A stretch of DNA of 64,000 bases from Saprospirales bacterium (GCA_016719895.1 JADJYG010000012.1:162219-226218), one strand, 5' to 3'. Shown: positions 1 through 9,402, counted from the stretch's first letter. Numbers and translations are program-made. The notes: a model not told the origin generated them from the letters alone.

Positions 1-486
1 GTGATTGCCCTGGCTCAGTTAGCGCTCCTGCTGGCGTTGGCTATAGCCCAATTACAAGCCTGGACCGGGCTCCTGGCGGGAGTTTTTGTCTTCAGTATAC
101 CGGCATCAAAAATTCTGTTCGACCGCATGGTCGGGGCTGGCAGCCGGATTTGGGCGCACACCAGCCTCCAGTCGCTTGGCGTGCAATTGACGCAGTCCAT
201 CGCCATCCTTGGGATCATTTTTGCTCTCCGGCAGCCGGAACAATGGCTGGGCTACTCCCTGGTATTCCTGGTTTCCTCCGTGGTAGCGATGTTACCGTTC
301 ACCATTGGCGGCGCCGGCGCTCGTGAGCTAACCTTTTTATGGGGCGCCCGCATATTGGATCTGAACGCCGAACACGCCGTAGGGATCGCCTTTATTTTTT
401 ACCTGGTCTCCACGGCCGTTGCATTATATGGAATGCGGTACAGTTTTTCCCAAATTATTCCTTCAATAGGCAATCATACGTCATGA
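1..486 (+). CDS. Flippase-like / lysylphosphatidylglycerol synthase TM-region family protein (C-terminal part)
   Basis: Open from the left edge of the window, so only the last 161 or so residues are visible and the true start lies outside. The visible part is strongly hydrophobic with about four membrane segments. It carries the motif GGAGARE near residue 103, which resembles the G-G-x-G-x-R-E signature of the UPF0104 / lysylphosphatidylglycerol synthase transmembrane family. Members are inner-membrane proteins, some of which flip lipids or lipid-linked sugars. The stop overlaps the start of the next gene as ATGA (483-486), so the two are translationally coupled. The downstream nucleotide-sugar epimerase makes a role in glycan or glycolipid assembly plausible, but the substrate is not shown by the sequence. 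Confidence 0.7.
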   Translation: MIALAQLALLLALAIAQLQAWTGLLAGVFVFSIPASKILFDRMVGAGSRIWAHTSLQSLGVQLTQSIAILGIIFALRQPEQWLGYSLVFLVSSVVAMLPFTIGGAGARELTFLWGARILDLNAEHAVGIAFIFYLVSTAVALYGMRYSFSQIIPSIGNHTS

Positions 487-1436
487 CTGTTCTTGTCACC
501 GGCGGCGCCGGCTTCATCGGTTCACATCTTTGCGCATCGCTGTTACGCGATAATTTCAAGGTTATTGCTCTCGATAATTTGGACCCTTTTTACGATCCGG
601 AAATTAAAAAAAACAATCTGGCGATGCTGGCATCCTGGCCGGCGTTTCACTTTAATGAAGGCGATATCCGCCAACGCCGGGTGTTCCGGGAGATTTTTAC
701 CCAAAATGCAGTGGATGCCGTTGTCCACCTCGCCGCCAAGGCAGGAGTACGGCCATCCATTCTCCAGCCGGCAGACTATTTCGACGTCAATGTCAACGGC
801 ACGGTCCAGCTGCTGGAAGCGATGGCGGAAGCCCGCGTGCCGCGCCTGATCTTCGCCTCTTCCTCCTCCGTGTACGGCAACCAGGAAAAAATTCCCTTCA
901 CTGAAACAGACGACGTTAGCCAGCCCATTTCACCCTATGCCGCCACCAAACGCGCCGGCGAACTCATGACCTATACTTATCACCATTTGTATGGCATCGA
1001 CGTGGCCTGCATGCGGCTGTTCACGGTGTACGGGCCGCGCCAACGCCCCGATCTGGCGATCCATAAATTTGCCCAATTGGCCCTCGAGAACAAACCCATT
1101 CCGCTCTACGGCGATGGCCAGACCAAACGCGACTATACTTTTGTCGCCGACATTATACGTGGTATCCGGCAGGTCCTGGCCTTGCCAGGGCTGGGGTATC
1201 AAATTTTCAATTTGAGCAGCGGGACGCCCGTAACCCTGCTCGAAATGGTGCATGCCCTCGAATTCGCCCTGGGCCATCCGCTCCGAATTCAGTTTTTAGA
1301 GAAACAGGCCGGCGATGTGGAACAAACGTTTGCGGATATTACAAAGGCGCAGGCATATTTCAATTATACGCCCCAGGTCCAATTGCAAGAAGGCGTCCGG
1401 CAATTCGTCGATTGGTTTTCCCACCAGCACCTCTAA
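483..1436 (+). CDS. NAD-dependent nucleotide-sugar epimerase (UDP-glucuronate 4-epimerase-like, extended SDR)
   Basis: A 317-residue extended short-chain dehydrogenase/reductase. The N-terminus holds the Rossmann motif TGGAGFIGSHL, followed by a serine-rich SSSSVYG strand and the catalytic Y-x3-K in PYAATKRAGE, then YGPRQRP and a GDGQTKRDYTFVAD segment typical of UDP-sugar 4-epimerases. Length fits the family. The ATG at 483 is chosen because the protein then begins directly with the beta-strand of the NAD-binding fold and overlaps the previous stop by ATGA; a longer frame from 339 would add an unrelated 48-residue leader. Closest to UDP-glucuronate epimerases; the exact sugar nucleotide is inferred. 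The 3' end overlaps the convergent gene by 4 bp. Confidence 0.88.
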   Translation: MTVLVTGGAGFIGSHLCASLLRDNFKVIALDNLDPFYDPEIKKNNLAMLASWPAFHFNEGDIRQRRVFREIFTQNAVDAVVHLAAKAGVRPSILQPADYFDVNVNGTVQLLEAMAEARVPRLIFASSSSVYGNQEKIPFTETDDVSQPISPYAATKRAGELMTYTYHHLYGIDVACMRLFTVYGPRQRPDLAIHKFAQLALENKPIPLYGDGQTKRDYTFVADIIRGIRQVLALPGLGYQIFNLSSGTPVTLLEMVHALEFALGHPLRIQFLEKQAGDVEQTFADITKAQAYFNYTPQVQLQEGVRQFVDWFSHQHL

Positions 1437-3040
1437 TTCCGGACAAAGATCAACAACGTGATATCCGGATAATCGGTATAAAACGTATCGACCGGCGGGC
1501 GTCCGAAAAGGCGGTTTGCAGCAGGCACCTGTTTGGGATTTACAAAATAGAGCGCATCCGGCCGGGTCGGGTCGATTGTATTTTGTACGATATACCCCAA
1601 CTTCTCCGTCATATAAAACGACGCTGGCTCGCGAATCTCCGAGCGGCCATAAGTGTACCAGGTTCGGTCCGGGTATTTAACCACCAGATCCCGCACGGCA
1701 CGCCGCGCTATCGAGGTGTTGTTTTCGTGGTGGCGGGTGGGCAAAATAATCAGGTCAAAAGCAATACGGGCGACGAGCAGGCTCAGCATTATCCAGTATA
1801 AATACCGGCCTCTATCGGCCCAATAACACCCGGCCAGTACCGCCAGCGCCGAACCAAAAGTCAGCGACAACGGCCAAATACCGGCTAAAAAATTGACTTC
1901 CTTTACCCACGGCATGACAAAAAATGCCAGCGGCAGCAATACCGCCAGACCACCCAGAACCGCATGAAACGCGCGGAAACGCCAGGCGTTCACTTCGCGG
2001 TCCTGCTCCATCAGGTAATAACTCATCACCGTAAACAACGGGATAAACATCAACAAATAGCGCGCGTATACCTGTACCGAGCTCCAGTAAATGGGCAGGT
2101 TAACCGCTAACAGTACAAAATGAAAAAAAACAAACCGGTTTTGGCGAAGACGCGCCCAAAACCGGCGATCAAACCAGGCGAAAATGAGCAGGGAAAAGGG
2201 CAAAAAATGATAGACAGCATCGAACGGGAATTTAAAAATATGGATGATGGTTTGCCCCCAGCCAAACACCACGGCCGTACGCTTTACGGATTCCTGCAAT
2301 AAATTCGGCAACAATACTTCCAATGGGCGGTATTGTGCATACACGCCAAAATAAATTGCCAAAACAACCAGGGCCAGCAGCCCGCCCCAGAGGTGCTGCA
2401 GGGAAAAAAATAGCCGCCATTGCCTCCAAAAAACCAAACCCGCAGTAAGCGACAAACCCTGAAAAACCAGAGCGGGCATGCCTTTTAGCAAAAAACCTGC
2501 TGCCATGAGCGCATAACTGACCAGAAACATTCGTTGCCATTGCCCGCGCGCGCCGTAAGAATACATGCTCATAAAAAGCGCATAGATCACCACCGAAAAG
2601 GTTGTATCGATCAGACCAAGCATCGAATCGTATATCAGGAAGCGCCCGCTCAAAATGGTCATCATGGCCGCTAAAAAGGCGAACGCATCGCCAAATTCGC
2701 GACGGGTAAACCGGAATACGAGCCAACCATACACAGCCAGGGCAATAACCGTGACCAGGCGGGACGGGAATTCGCCGAAATAGCCGAATAATTTATAAAA
2801 ACAAAGCAGTATCCAGTTAAACAGCGGCGGTTTATTGATGTACGGCGCGCCGTGAAGGGTGGTGGCGATATAATTGCCGGACAGGTCCATCTCCAATGCC
2901 ACCAATGCCCGGATGGCTTCATCGCCGTTCAATGCGGCTACGCCTAAATTCAGGAGATGCGCTGGTAAAAACAGCATTAATATACATAAAACTAGGTAGC
3001 GCGTAGGAACTGCACGAAGGGCTTGCAGGAGACCGGACAT
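1433..3040 (-). CDS. GT39/ArnT-like integral-membrane glycosyltransferase
   Basis: 535 residues with roughly a dozen membrane segments. The N-terminal periplasmic loop contains NGDEA and, further on, INKPPLFNW, the acidic and K-P-P-L patterns seen in dolichyl-phosphate-mannose mannosyltransferase / ArnT family enzymes (PMT_2). Family members move a sugar from a polyprenyl-phosphate donor to a lipid or protein in the periplasm. It lies 33 bp downstream of ccmF on the same strand, so co-transcription is possible, though no functional link to cytochrome maturation is apparent. It overlaps the convergent epimerase by 4 bp. Donor and acceptor cannot be read from the sequence. Confidence 0.8.
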   Translation of the reverse strand: MSGLLQALRAVPTRYLVLCILMLFLPAHLLNLGVAALNGDEAIRALVALEMDLSGNYIATTLHGAPYINKPPLFNWILLCFYKLFGYFGEFPSRLVTVIALAVYGWLVFRFTRREFGDAFAFLAAMMTILSGRFLIYDSMLGLIDTTFSVVIYALFMSMYSYGARGQWQRMFLVSYALMAAGFLLKGMPALVFQGLSLTAGLVFWRQWRLFFSLQHLWGGLLALVVLAIYFGVYAQYRPLEVLLPNLLQESVKRTAVVFGWGQTIIHIFKFPFDAVYHFLPFSLLIFAWFDRRFWARLRQNRFVFFHFVLLAVNLPIYWSSVQVYARYLLMFIPLFTVMSYYLMEQDREVNAWRFRAFHAVLGGLAVLLPLAFFVMPWVKEVNFLAGIWPLSLTFGSALAVLAGCYWADRGRYLYWIMLSLLVARIAFDLIILPTRHHENNTSIARRAVRDLVVKYPDRTWYTYGRSEIREPASFYMTEKLGYIVQNTIDPTRPDALYFVNPKQVPAANRLFGRPPVDTFYTDYPDITLLIFVRN

Positions 3041-3073
3041 GAAATTAGAATAGTTTAGAGCGATTCGCAGGTA

Positions 3074-5893
3074 TTACAAACCGGGGGCGACTCTTTTTTC
3101 CCGCAGCCGGCGCCACATACTCAACGCCAACCCGAACAGCATGAGTATCGACCCGGCCCATACCAGGTTAATGCCGGGAAAAACGATGGCCTCCAGCACG
3201 ATGTAATCGGATCGGGGCGCATTTGCAGCTATTTCCAAGGGTATTTTACGCTGATCCATAGACGCTTGCGCCATAGCGATCGTCAGGATGCCCTTCTGTG
3301 GGTCTATATTTTCAAACCGGAAATGCAGGCCGAACAAGGCAGCTTCATCTTTCAGGCTGAACGGTTGGTTGGCTCGGATCAGGTACACCGGGCTGGCCTT
3401 GGCCGTCCGGCCGTCCGGGGCTGAAATTTCCAGATCAGCTGCTACGGCTATATCGTTGGGCTCGGGTGCATAATTCGGATGCCGGATATCCCGGTTGGCC
3501 TTGGCGAACCGGATTTTATATCCTTGAAAATCGACCGTTTGCCCCTCTTTCATCGGCACGTTTTGATACGGCAGTTCTTCCTCCATGGCCAGCCACTGCC
3601 GCATGGAGGCCTCCGTCAGCCGAATCCGCAGCTGCAGCTGGCCAACACCGGCCGGAAGCGTGAAGCCGCCTTGCCGCGGCCGGATGTAGAGCATGGGGGC
3701 TGCCGGATAGCCAAGCGTGTCTTCCAGGGCATAAGCCCGCAGGTTCAGGCCGAATGCCAAATCGCCTTTTTCAGGCTTGTATTCCGGATGCGCCGGCTGT
3801 TTGGTATAACCATCCAGGACAAGGTAGTGTTTGCGGGTAAAAATAGTGTCGCCCACCGCCGCTTCGTATGGTTCGAAACGCAGGCTGTCTTCCTGCGCAC
3901 GCGCAAACTCGGGGTCCAATTCCGCTTTGGGCAAAGACGATACATGGGTAAAAATATCGTGCGTCAGGTAGTGCTTCGTCGAAGGGTTGGAGGCTACCAC
4001 TTCTGTAAACTGCCGGTTATACATCACATTTGGTTGCAGCACAAACGTTTCGTCCGTATACGCGCCCTGCGCATCGCGTTTTTTAAACCGGACGGAAAAC
4101 GTGCGGGTTTGCCGTTCGACCGTATCCTTCAGGTAAGTTGCCTCAAAATTGCCCTGCATCGGCATGGGCGCCTCCTTCAACAACAGAATATTCTTGTTTA
4201 GATCGTCATTACCCAGGCCTTCAATCAGGCCTTCCATCGCGAACGCATTCGATGAAATCCAGGCTTTATTCAGGCCGGTACCCAAAATACCCAATACCAG
4301 CGCCCCGAAGCCGATATGGGAAAATGCCGATCCGGCCAGTTGGAGATTGCCTTTAATAAAAGTAATGATATAGTTCAGGTTTGCCGAAAGGGTAAACATG
4401 GCAGCAAACAGCAAGGCGTAATACTGCCAGGCATGAATATTCAACCACCAGGCATTCAGCGCCGAAAGGGCTATCCCCGCCCCGGCGGCAATCAACACCT
4501 GCCGCACAAAATTTTTCATCCAAACCCGCTCATTGCGTTCGCCGTACCGCAGCCATTGGGCAATGCCCGTCAGCGCGCCGATAAACACCGCAATCCACAA
4601 CTGGTAACGGTTGTGGTGTTCAACGGGGTCTTTTAACGCCGCGCCGACGTAATCGGGGTTGATCCATTGCATCAATTTGTTCCATACGGGCAGCGATGTG
4701 GCGCCGGTGATCAGGACGGCAGAAAAAAACAATACCAGCGCGCCAATAAACATCCAGAATTCCCGCGACGCGCCCCCTTCTTCCTTGCCGGCATCCGGCA
4801 CGGACTTCCACCGGGAAAACCACAACACCAGTCCCAGCAACGAAAAGACGGCCATGAATAAAACTAGCTGAATCCCGAGGCCCATTTCCGTAAAGGCATG
4901 CGCCGAGGTGTCACCCAGGATTCCACTCCGGGTCAGATACGTGGAATACAACACTAAAATAAAGGTGATCAGGTAAAAGGCATAGGTGCTGCGAATGGAA
5001 TACCCGGTGTTCCGGGCAATCAGGTTGGTATGAATACCCGCCACTAGCGTGATCCAGGGAACCAGGGAAGAGTTCTCCACGGGGTCCCAGGCCCAATACC
5101 CGCCAAACGACAGCGCTTCATACGCCCAGGCGCCTCCCATCAGAATACCCGTGCCCAGGATGGCGCCGGAAAACAACGACCACGACAGCGCCGGCTTGAG
5201 CCAGTCCTTGTGCTCACGCAGCCATAAGCCGGCAACTGCGTACGAAAAAGGAACAATAGTAGACGCAAAGCCTAAAAACAAAGTGGGCGGGTGAATAGTC
5301 ATCCAATAGTTCTGTAATAATGGATTTAGGCCGTTCCCCTTTATTTGCGTCAGATAGTCCGCTTGTGCAAAAACAGGCGCGTCCATCGTCTGGCGCAGCA
5401 GGTCGAACGGGCTGGCACCAAATCGAAAATCGCCGAAATAGAGGCCAAGAATCATCGAGGCAATAAACACCTCTGCCAGTGCAAGCAGGGTTAGCACGGG
5501 CGCTTCCCAGCGCCCGGCGCGTAGAATGAGCGCCACGCCAAGCACGATATGCCAGAAACTCCAGAGCAAAAAACTACCTTGCTGCTCCTTCCAGAATGCC
5601 GAAAAGGTATATTGAAACGGCAAATCGTCCGACACATTCGCCCAGGCATACTGATACTCGTAGTATTTCCGGACCAGTATATAAAACAAGGTGCCGATAA
5701 CGCCCAAAGTTGCCATTCCATGCAACAGGAAGGCAAAGCGGCCAAGGTTGCGCCACCCGGCGTACTCTGGCAACTCCCGCCGGCGGGTAGCCAGAAAATA
5801 AGAAACACAAGCCAAAAGAGCGGCAACAAAGGAGAAAACCACAAAAAAGTGTCCCAACTTGCCGGGAAGAAGGTGCTCGCCAATATATTCCAT
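3074..5893 (-). CDS. ccmF: Cytochrome c-type biogenesis protein CcmF (heme lyase subunit)
   Basis: 939 residues, at the long end for CcmF as in other Bacteroidota. Multi-pass inner-membrane protein with the tryptophan-rich WWD-type motif in GGYWAWDPVENSSLVPW, which in the family helps bind heme at the outer face of the membrane, then further membrane helices and a long C-terminal soluble region. A final membrane segment lies just before the C-terminus. CcmF ligates heme to apocytochrome c after receiving it from CcmE, and ccmE is immediately upstream (89 bp). The ATG at 5893 gives the usual MEYIGEHLLPGKLGHF start; an in-frame ATG at 5938 would add 15 residues. No ccmA, ccmB, ccmC or ccmH gene is in the window. 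Confidence 0.93.
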   Translation of the reverse strand: MEYIGEHLLPGKLGHFFVVFSFVAALLACVSYFLATRRRELPEYAGWRNLGRFAFLLHGMATLGVIGTLFYILVRKYYEYQYAWANVSDDLPFQYTFSAFWKEQQGSFLLWSFWHIVLGVALILRAGRWEAPVLTLLALAEVFIASMILGLYFGDFRFGASPFDLLRQTMDAPVFAQADYLTQIKGNGLNPLLQNYWMTIHPPTLFLGFASTIVPFSYAVAGLWLREHKDWLKPALSWSLFSGAILGTGILMGGAWAYEALSFGGYWAWDPVENSSLVPWITLVAGIHTNLIARNTGYSIRSTYAFYLITFILVLYSTYLTRSGILGDTSAHAFTEMGLGIQLVLFMAVFSLLGLVLWFSRWKSVPDAGKEEGGASREFWMFIGALVLFFSAVLITGATSLPVWNKLMQWINPDYVGAALKDPVEHHNRYQLWIAVFIGALTGIAQWLRYGERNERVWMKNFVRQVLIAAGAGIALSALNAWWLNIHAWQYYALLFAAMFTLSANLNYIITFIKGNLQLAGSAFSHIGFGALVLGILGTGLNKAWISSNAFAMEGLIEGLGNDDLNKNILLLKEAPMPMQGNFEATYLKDTVERQTRTFSVRFKKRDAQGAYTDETFVLQPNVMYNRQFTEVVASNPSTKHYLTHDIFTHVSSLPKAELDPEFARAQEDSLRFEPYEAAVGDTIFTRKHYLVLDGYTKQPAHPEYKPEKGDLAFGLNLRAYALEDTLGYPAAPMLYIRPRQGGFTLPAGVGQLQLRIRLTEASMRQWLAMEEELPYQNVPMKEGQTVDFQGYKIRFAKANRDIRHPNYAPEPNDIAVAADLEISAPDGRTAKASPVYLIRANQPFSLKDEAALFGLHFRFENIDPQKGILTIAMAQASMDQRKIPLEIAANAPRSDYIVLEAIVFPGINLVWAGSILMLFGLALSMWRRLREKRVAPGL

Positions 5894-5982
5894 GTGTGCG
5901 TTGCTTAGGAAGCGCAAAATTAACCGGATTGGCAGCAAGTAGGTTTCATCAACCCATTAAGTTCTGATAAAGTGCCGCATCA

Positions 5983-6378
5983 TCAGCCCTTTTCCGAGCG
6001 GACGTATACTTCCTGGTCTTTGTATTTTGACGGGCATTTGAGCAGCATATCGGCCGCCATAAACGTTTCGCCCTCCATTTGACCGGTCAGAACAACCTGT
6101 TCCGAACGCTCGAAATCTTGCGGTTTGCCGGCGCGCAACACCACTTTTCGCACCTCGCCGGCGCCATCGCGCAAATAAAAGGCGAGGTAATTGGGGTCCT
6201 TTTCCGGGTTGTATTCCACCGGTTTGTCTTTCACCAGCTGCCCTACCAGCTTTACCCGGTCGCCACTTTGCACCGCTTGCTTGAAATTGGCATACGTGGT
6301 CACATCCTGACTGGCAGAGATCAAAATTCCGATGGCAACGGCAACCACGGCAATAGCAATGATATGGGCGCGTTTCAT
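5983..6378 (-). CDS. ccmE: Cytochrome c maturation protein CcmE (heme chaperone, CxxxY type)
   Basis: 131 residues: one N-terminal membrane anchor (about residues 4-21) followed by a periplasmic beta-barrel (OB-fold) domain. In E. coli CcmE a histidine covalently binds heme; here the equivalent segment reads LLKCPSKYKD, so the ligand position holds Cys115 with Tyr119, giving a C-x3-Y motif. This variant is known from archaeal and Desulfovibrio CcmE, and the sequence here directly shows it. CcmE carries heme from CcmC to CcmF, consistent with ccmF following directly. A TAATTTTG box lies 18 bp upstream of the start. Confidence 0.92.
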   Translation of the reverse strand: MKRAHIIAIAVVAVAIGILISASQDVTTYANFKQAVQSGDRVKLVGQLVKDKPVEYNPEKDPNYLAFYLRDGAGEVRKVVLRAGKPQDFERSEQVVLTGQMEGETFMAADMLLKCPSKYKDQEVYVRSEKG

Positions 6379-6395
6379 AAATTATTCTTTTGGCA

Positions 6396-6403
6396 CAAAA
6401 TTA
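6396..6403 (-). promoter_or_regulatory. Bacteroidota -7 box upstream of ccmE
   Basis: Minus strand reads TAATTTTG, matching TAnnTTTG, about 18 bp before the ccmE ATG. No clear -33 element was assigned. Confidence 0.5.
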
Positions 6404-6510
6404 CGACGCACGGAAAATTTGTGGGTATGATTTTTGTAAAACGTTTCAAGATCGCTTCTTGTTTCGGTTAAAAGTGTACACGGGGTCATCCTCGCTTCCC
6501 GCCAAACGCC

Positions 6511-6518
6511 TACATTTG
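6511..6518 (+). promoter_or_regulatory. -7 box upstream of the TPR-receiver-AraC gene
   Basis: TACATTTG, matching TAnnTTTG, 36 bp before the ATG at 6555. It supports that start rather than the longer frame opening at 6390, because the promoter lies inside the extra stretch. Confidence 0.5.
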
Positions 6519-6554
6519 CAAAAGGTATCCGCTCATACCAAAAACCGGTCCGAC

Positions 6555-8093
6555 ATGTTGCGTCCTGCTCCGCTGTGCCTGCTGCTGTTCCTGGCAGCAG
6601 GAAATATACCCCTGGTGGCCCAAGCCCAGGCAGACTCGCTTGCGCTAAGCCTGAATCTTATACTGGACCTGGTGGAGGCAGACAATTATGAAGAAGCGCA
6701 GCTGGAAGCAGTTCAACTCCTTGATTATCTACATCGCCAGCACCAGACCTGTCCGCCGGAAGCCATACCGCTGTTGTCGGGCATTTACCAGCACAACAAA
6801 GACAAAAAAAGTGCGCTCCTCTTTTTCGGTAAGGTCGGGCAGGATGCCCGGCGCGAACCGGATCCGGCGATCCGGGCCCGCGTGTTGGAGGCGCTTGCTT
6901 CGGCCTATCAGGCGTGGGAACAACCCGCAGAAGCGCTGGTTTGCCTGCAACAACTGGTTGAAGCCCGGGATACGCTGGCCGAACATATCCGGCTGGCCGC
7001 TACCAGGGCCCTGCAGGAAAAAATCGATTCCCTGGCAACCGTACAGCGCCTCGAAAAAACAGAACATGCCCGGTACGTTCTGCTCGAACGCAAACAGCTG
7101 TTGGCATTGCTTGGAGGCGGGCTGGCTATTTTTTTAGCCTTGCTCCTGTTTTACTGGAAAACAACCGCCCGCTGGCGCAAACGCCTGGCAAAAAAAGAAT
7201 TGGAAAATGAGTTTCTCCGTTCCGAACGCTTTACCTCCACCTTGCCTGCTGAACCGGTTTTAATGGCGGAGGCTAAAGTGGATATCCCTTTGGCAGATAG
7301 CGCCTCCTCTTTCCGGCCAGACAATCACCGTCCGGAAAAAACCGCCCTGATCATCGAACCCAACCGCCAGATAGTCCTGTATATCAAATCGCTGCTTTCT
7401 GACCGTTTTGAAGTAGAAACTGCCAGTTCGGCCAACGAAGGCTTGTTGGCGGCCTCCAATCAACTGCCCGACCTGATCGTATGCGATGCCGTACTCAATG
7501 GCAAAACGGGTATCGATGTCGTTCGGCAAATCAAACTCTCCGGGCGCACGGACCATATTCCGGTTATCCTGCTCACCGAACGATATGGCAATGAAGGCAA
7601 ACTCGACGCTTTGCGCGCCGGCGCCGACGCCTGGTTTAACCGCCCGGTACTCGAAAACGAATTTGACGAACAAGTAAACCGCCTGCTGGAAGCCCGCAAA
7701 GCCCAGCACGAAACGTTCAACCGTTTTCTGCACTTGTATTTTTCCGAAAACAGGATCGAACTGAGCGATCCTTTTTTGGCAAAATCAATCCAGATTATCG
7801 ACCGCCACCTGGGCGATCCGGATTTCCTGCCCGACGATCTGGCGCGAAAAATGCAACTGCATAAACAACTTTTCACCAAAAAACTGTTTGTACTGACCGG
7901 TAAGACCCCCGTCCAGTTGATCCGAGAAATGCGCCTCGAGAAGGCAAAAGCGCTGCTCGAAAAACGCGCCGGCACGCCTCAGGCCATCGCTGATCTGGTC
8001 GGGTTTTCAAGCACCGGCTCCTTCGCCCTGGCGTTCAAGGAATATTTCGGTGAAAACACCCTGTTGTTACAGATGCCCGGAAAAGGAAATTAA
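6555..8093 (+). CDS. Membrane-bound TPR-receiver-AraC transcriptional regulator
   Basis: 512 residues. A signal peptide (about 1-25) is followed by a helical, TPR-like region (about 30-175), one membrane segment (about 184-200), a receiver domain (about 263-380) and a C-terminal AraC-type double helix-turn-helix (about 410-505). This is the order of Bacteroidota hybrid two-component proteins, but with no histidine kinase between the membrane and the receiver. The receiver keeps a likely phospho-acceptor (Asp311) and Thr341, but the usual second acidic residue is proline (Glu268-Pro269) and the usual lysine is Arg363, so phosphorylation may be altered or absent. The predicted layout puts the TPR region in the periplasm and the DNA-binding part in the cytoplasm. 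The convergent neighbour 6 bp away is a GH53 galactanase; no regulatory link can be shown. Confidence 0.85.
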   Translation: MLRPAPLCLLLFLAAGNIPLVAQAQADSLALSLNLILDLVEADNYEEAQLEAVQLLDYLHRQHQTCPPEAIPLLSGIYQHNKDKKSALLFFGKVGQDARREPDPAIRARVLEALASAYQAWEQPAEALVCLQQLVEARDTLAEHIRLAATRALQEKIDSLATVQRLEKTEHARYVLLERKQLLALLGGGLAIFLALLLFYWKTTARWRKRLAKKELENEFLRSERFTSTLPAEPVLMAEAKVDIPLADSASSFRPDNHRPEKTALIIEPNRQIVLYIKSLLSDRFEVETASSANEGLLAASNQLPDLIVCDAVLNGKTGIDVVRQIKLSGRTDHIPVILLTERYGNEGKLDALRAGADAWFNRPVLENEFDEQVNRLLEARKAQHETFNRFLHLYFSENRIELSDPFLAKSIQIIDRHLGDPDFLPDDLARKMQLHKQLFTKKLFVLTGKTPVQLIREMRLEKAKALLEKRAGTPQAIADLVGFSSTGSFALAFKEYFGENTLLLQMPGKGN

Positions 8094-8099
8094 AGGCGT

Positions 8100-9242
8100 T
8101 CACCACATTCCCAACCACTGCATGCCGCCATTTGGCAACACATTGTTGTTAAAATCAAAAAACGTCGCATGTTCCTGATGCGAGCCCTGCCCCCATGGCG
8201 TCCGGCACATCGATGACACCCAGGCCGGTTCCCAGTAAAGCACTCCTGCCCCCCCCTGTTTTTTTACCTCGCGCGTCAGGTCGTTCAGCCATTTGCGTTG
8301 GTTTTCCGGGCTCGCCGGCGCATAATCCGGGTGCACTTCTCCGATAATATTATTGGCGTTGTCATTCGACGCTGTCGTCCAGATATAACCGGTTTCAAAA
8401 ATCATAACCGCTTTACCAGGATAGGTTTGCCGCAAATGCGCAATAACTTGGCCTGCCCCGGCAATCGTTACCGGTTTATGCCAGGCCCAATAATAAGACA
8501 GCCCAATCAAGTCGAAGTCCTGAACGCCATTGGCCCAAAAAGTAGCGAAAAAGCTTTGGGCCGCTGCCGGATCGGCAATGTGCAACGCTACCTTTATTTT
8601 TTTACCGGTATGCCGTTCCACTTCCCGGACTGCATTGATGCCGGAATTGAAAAGCGGAGCGTTCCGGCTCCATTTGATCGGGGCGTAGGTGGCATTTGCC
8701 TGTGGCGAAAGCAGTATGGCCCGGTTGGTTTCATTACCTATTTGCACCATCTCCGGAAGCAAGCCCTCCGTATGCAAACGCATAAGGGTTTGATAAACAT
8801 AATTATACACAGAATCCTGGAGTGCCGGCAGATCATCAACTACCGGCAGCCAGGCTGCTGGCGCCAGCTGACGCTGCGGGTCGGCCCAGGTATCCGATAA
8901 ATGGAAATCCAGCAGGACCGCCATGTTTGCCGCCCGCGCACGCAGCATACTGCGGCGCACATCGGCGAAATCAGAATACCTTTTTCCCTGATTCAGGGTA
9001 TCGTACCAGGATGGGCTGTGCCACAACCGGAGGCGCACCATCGAACAACCGTTATCGGCAAAAATCTGATACGGGTCCTTTGTCTGGCCATTTTCTTTGT
9101 ACGCCACGCCACAATCCTCCATTTCATTGACGTAGGAAAGGTCTGCTCCTACATAAAATTCGGGTTTCACATCCATGGCGTCGCGGTTGCAGGCGCTAAA
9201 CAGCAAAGAAAACAGCGGCAATAAACGCAAAATAAGCGGCAT
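8100..9242 (-). CDS. GH53 arabinogalactan endo-beta-1,4-galactanase lipoprotein
   Basis: 380 residues. A lipoprotein signal peptide ends in LLFSAC with the lipidated cysteine at residue 18. The remainder is a glycoside hydrolase family 53 domain: FYVGADLSY opening, RLRLWH, and two glutamates in the expected places, Glu171 in QIGNETNRA (acid/base) and Glu283 in MIFETGY (nucleophile). GH53 enzymes cut beta-1,4-galactan side chains of pectic arabinogalactan. No SusC/SusD pair or other polysaccharide-degradation gene is adjacent, so this is an isolated enzyme, probably anchored in the outer membrane. A TAAATTTG box lies about 23 bp upstream of the start. Confidence 0.92.
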   Translation of the reverse strand: MPLILRLLPLFSLLFSACNRDAMDVKPEFYVGADLSYVNEMEDCGVAYKENGQTKDPYQIFADNGCSMVRLRLWHSPSWYDTLNQGKRYSDFADVRRSMLRARAANMAVLLDFHLSDTWADPQRQLAPAAWLPVVDDLPALQDSVYNYVYQTLMRLHTEGLLPEMVQIGNETNRAILLSPQANATYAPIKWSRNAPLFNSGINAVREVERHTGKKIKVALHIADPAAAQSFFATFWANGVQDFDLIGLSYYWAWHKPVTIAGAGQVIAHLRQTYPGKAVMIFETGYIWTTASNDNANNIIGEVHPDYAPASPENQRKWLNDLTREVKKQGGAGVLYWEPAWVSSMCRTPWGQGSHQEHATFFDFNNNVLPNGGMQWLGMW

Positions 9243-9264
9243 AGGCGAAGGATTTGGTACCGCA

Positions 9265-9272
9265 CAAATTTA
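9265..9272 (-). promoter_or_regulatory. -7 box upstream of GH53 gene
   Basis: Minus strand reads TAAATTTG, matching TAnnTTTG, 22 bp before the ATG at 9242. A TTG about 17 bp further upstream could serve as the -33 element. Confidence 0.5.
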
Positions 9273-9402
9273 TCAACATTGTCCGGCATCAAGTTGTAAA
9301 ATTTTTGATCCAAGTTGTTCAAACCGAAGCCCTCGAACGCACCCAAGCCATTGCCGGAACAGGTTGGCCGGCAAGTATTGCCAAAATTTTATGAAGAGCG
9401 AC

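Noticed and set aside
8100..9242. Polysaccharide utilisation locus around the GH53 galactanase
   Set aside because: No SusC/SusD pair, no other glycoside hydrolase, and the neighbouring regulator lacks a hybrid kinase. The TonB receptor at 18705 is 9 kb away and FecA-like.
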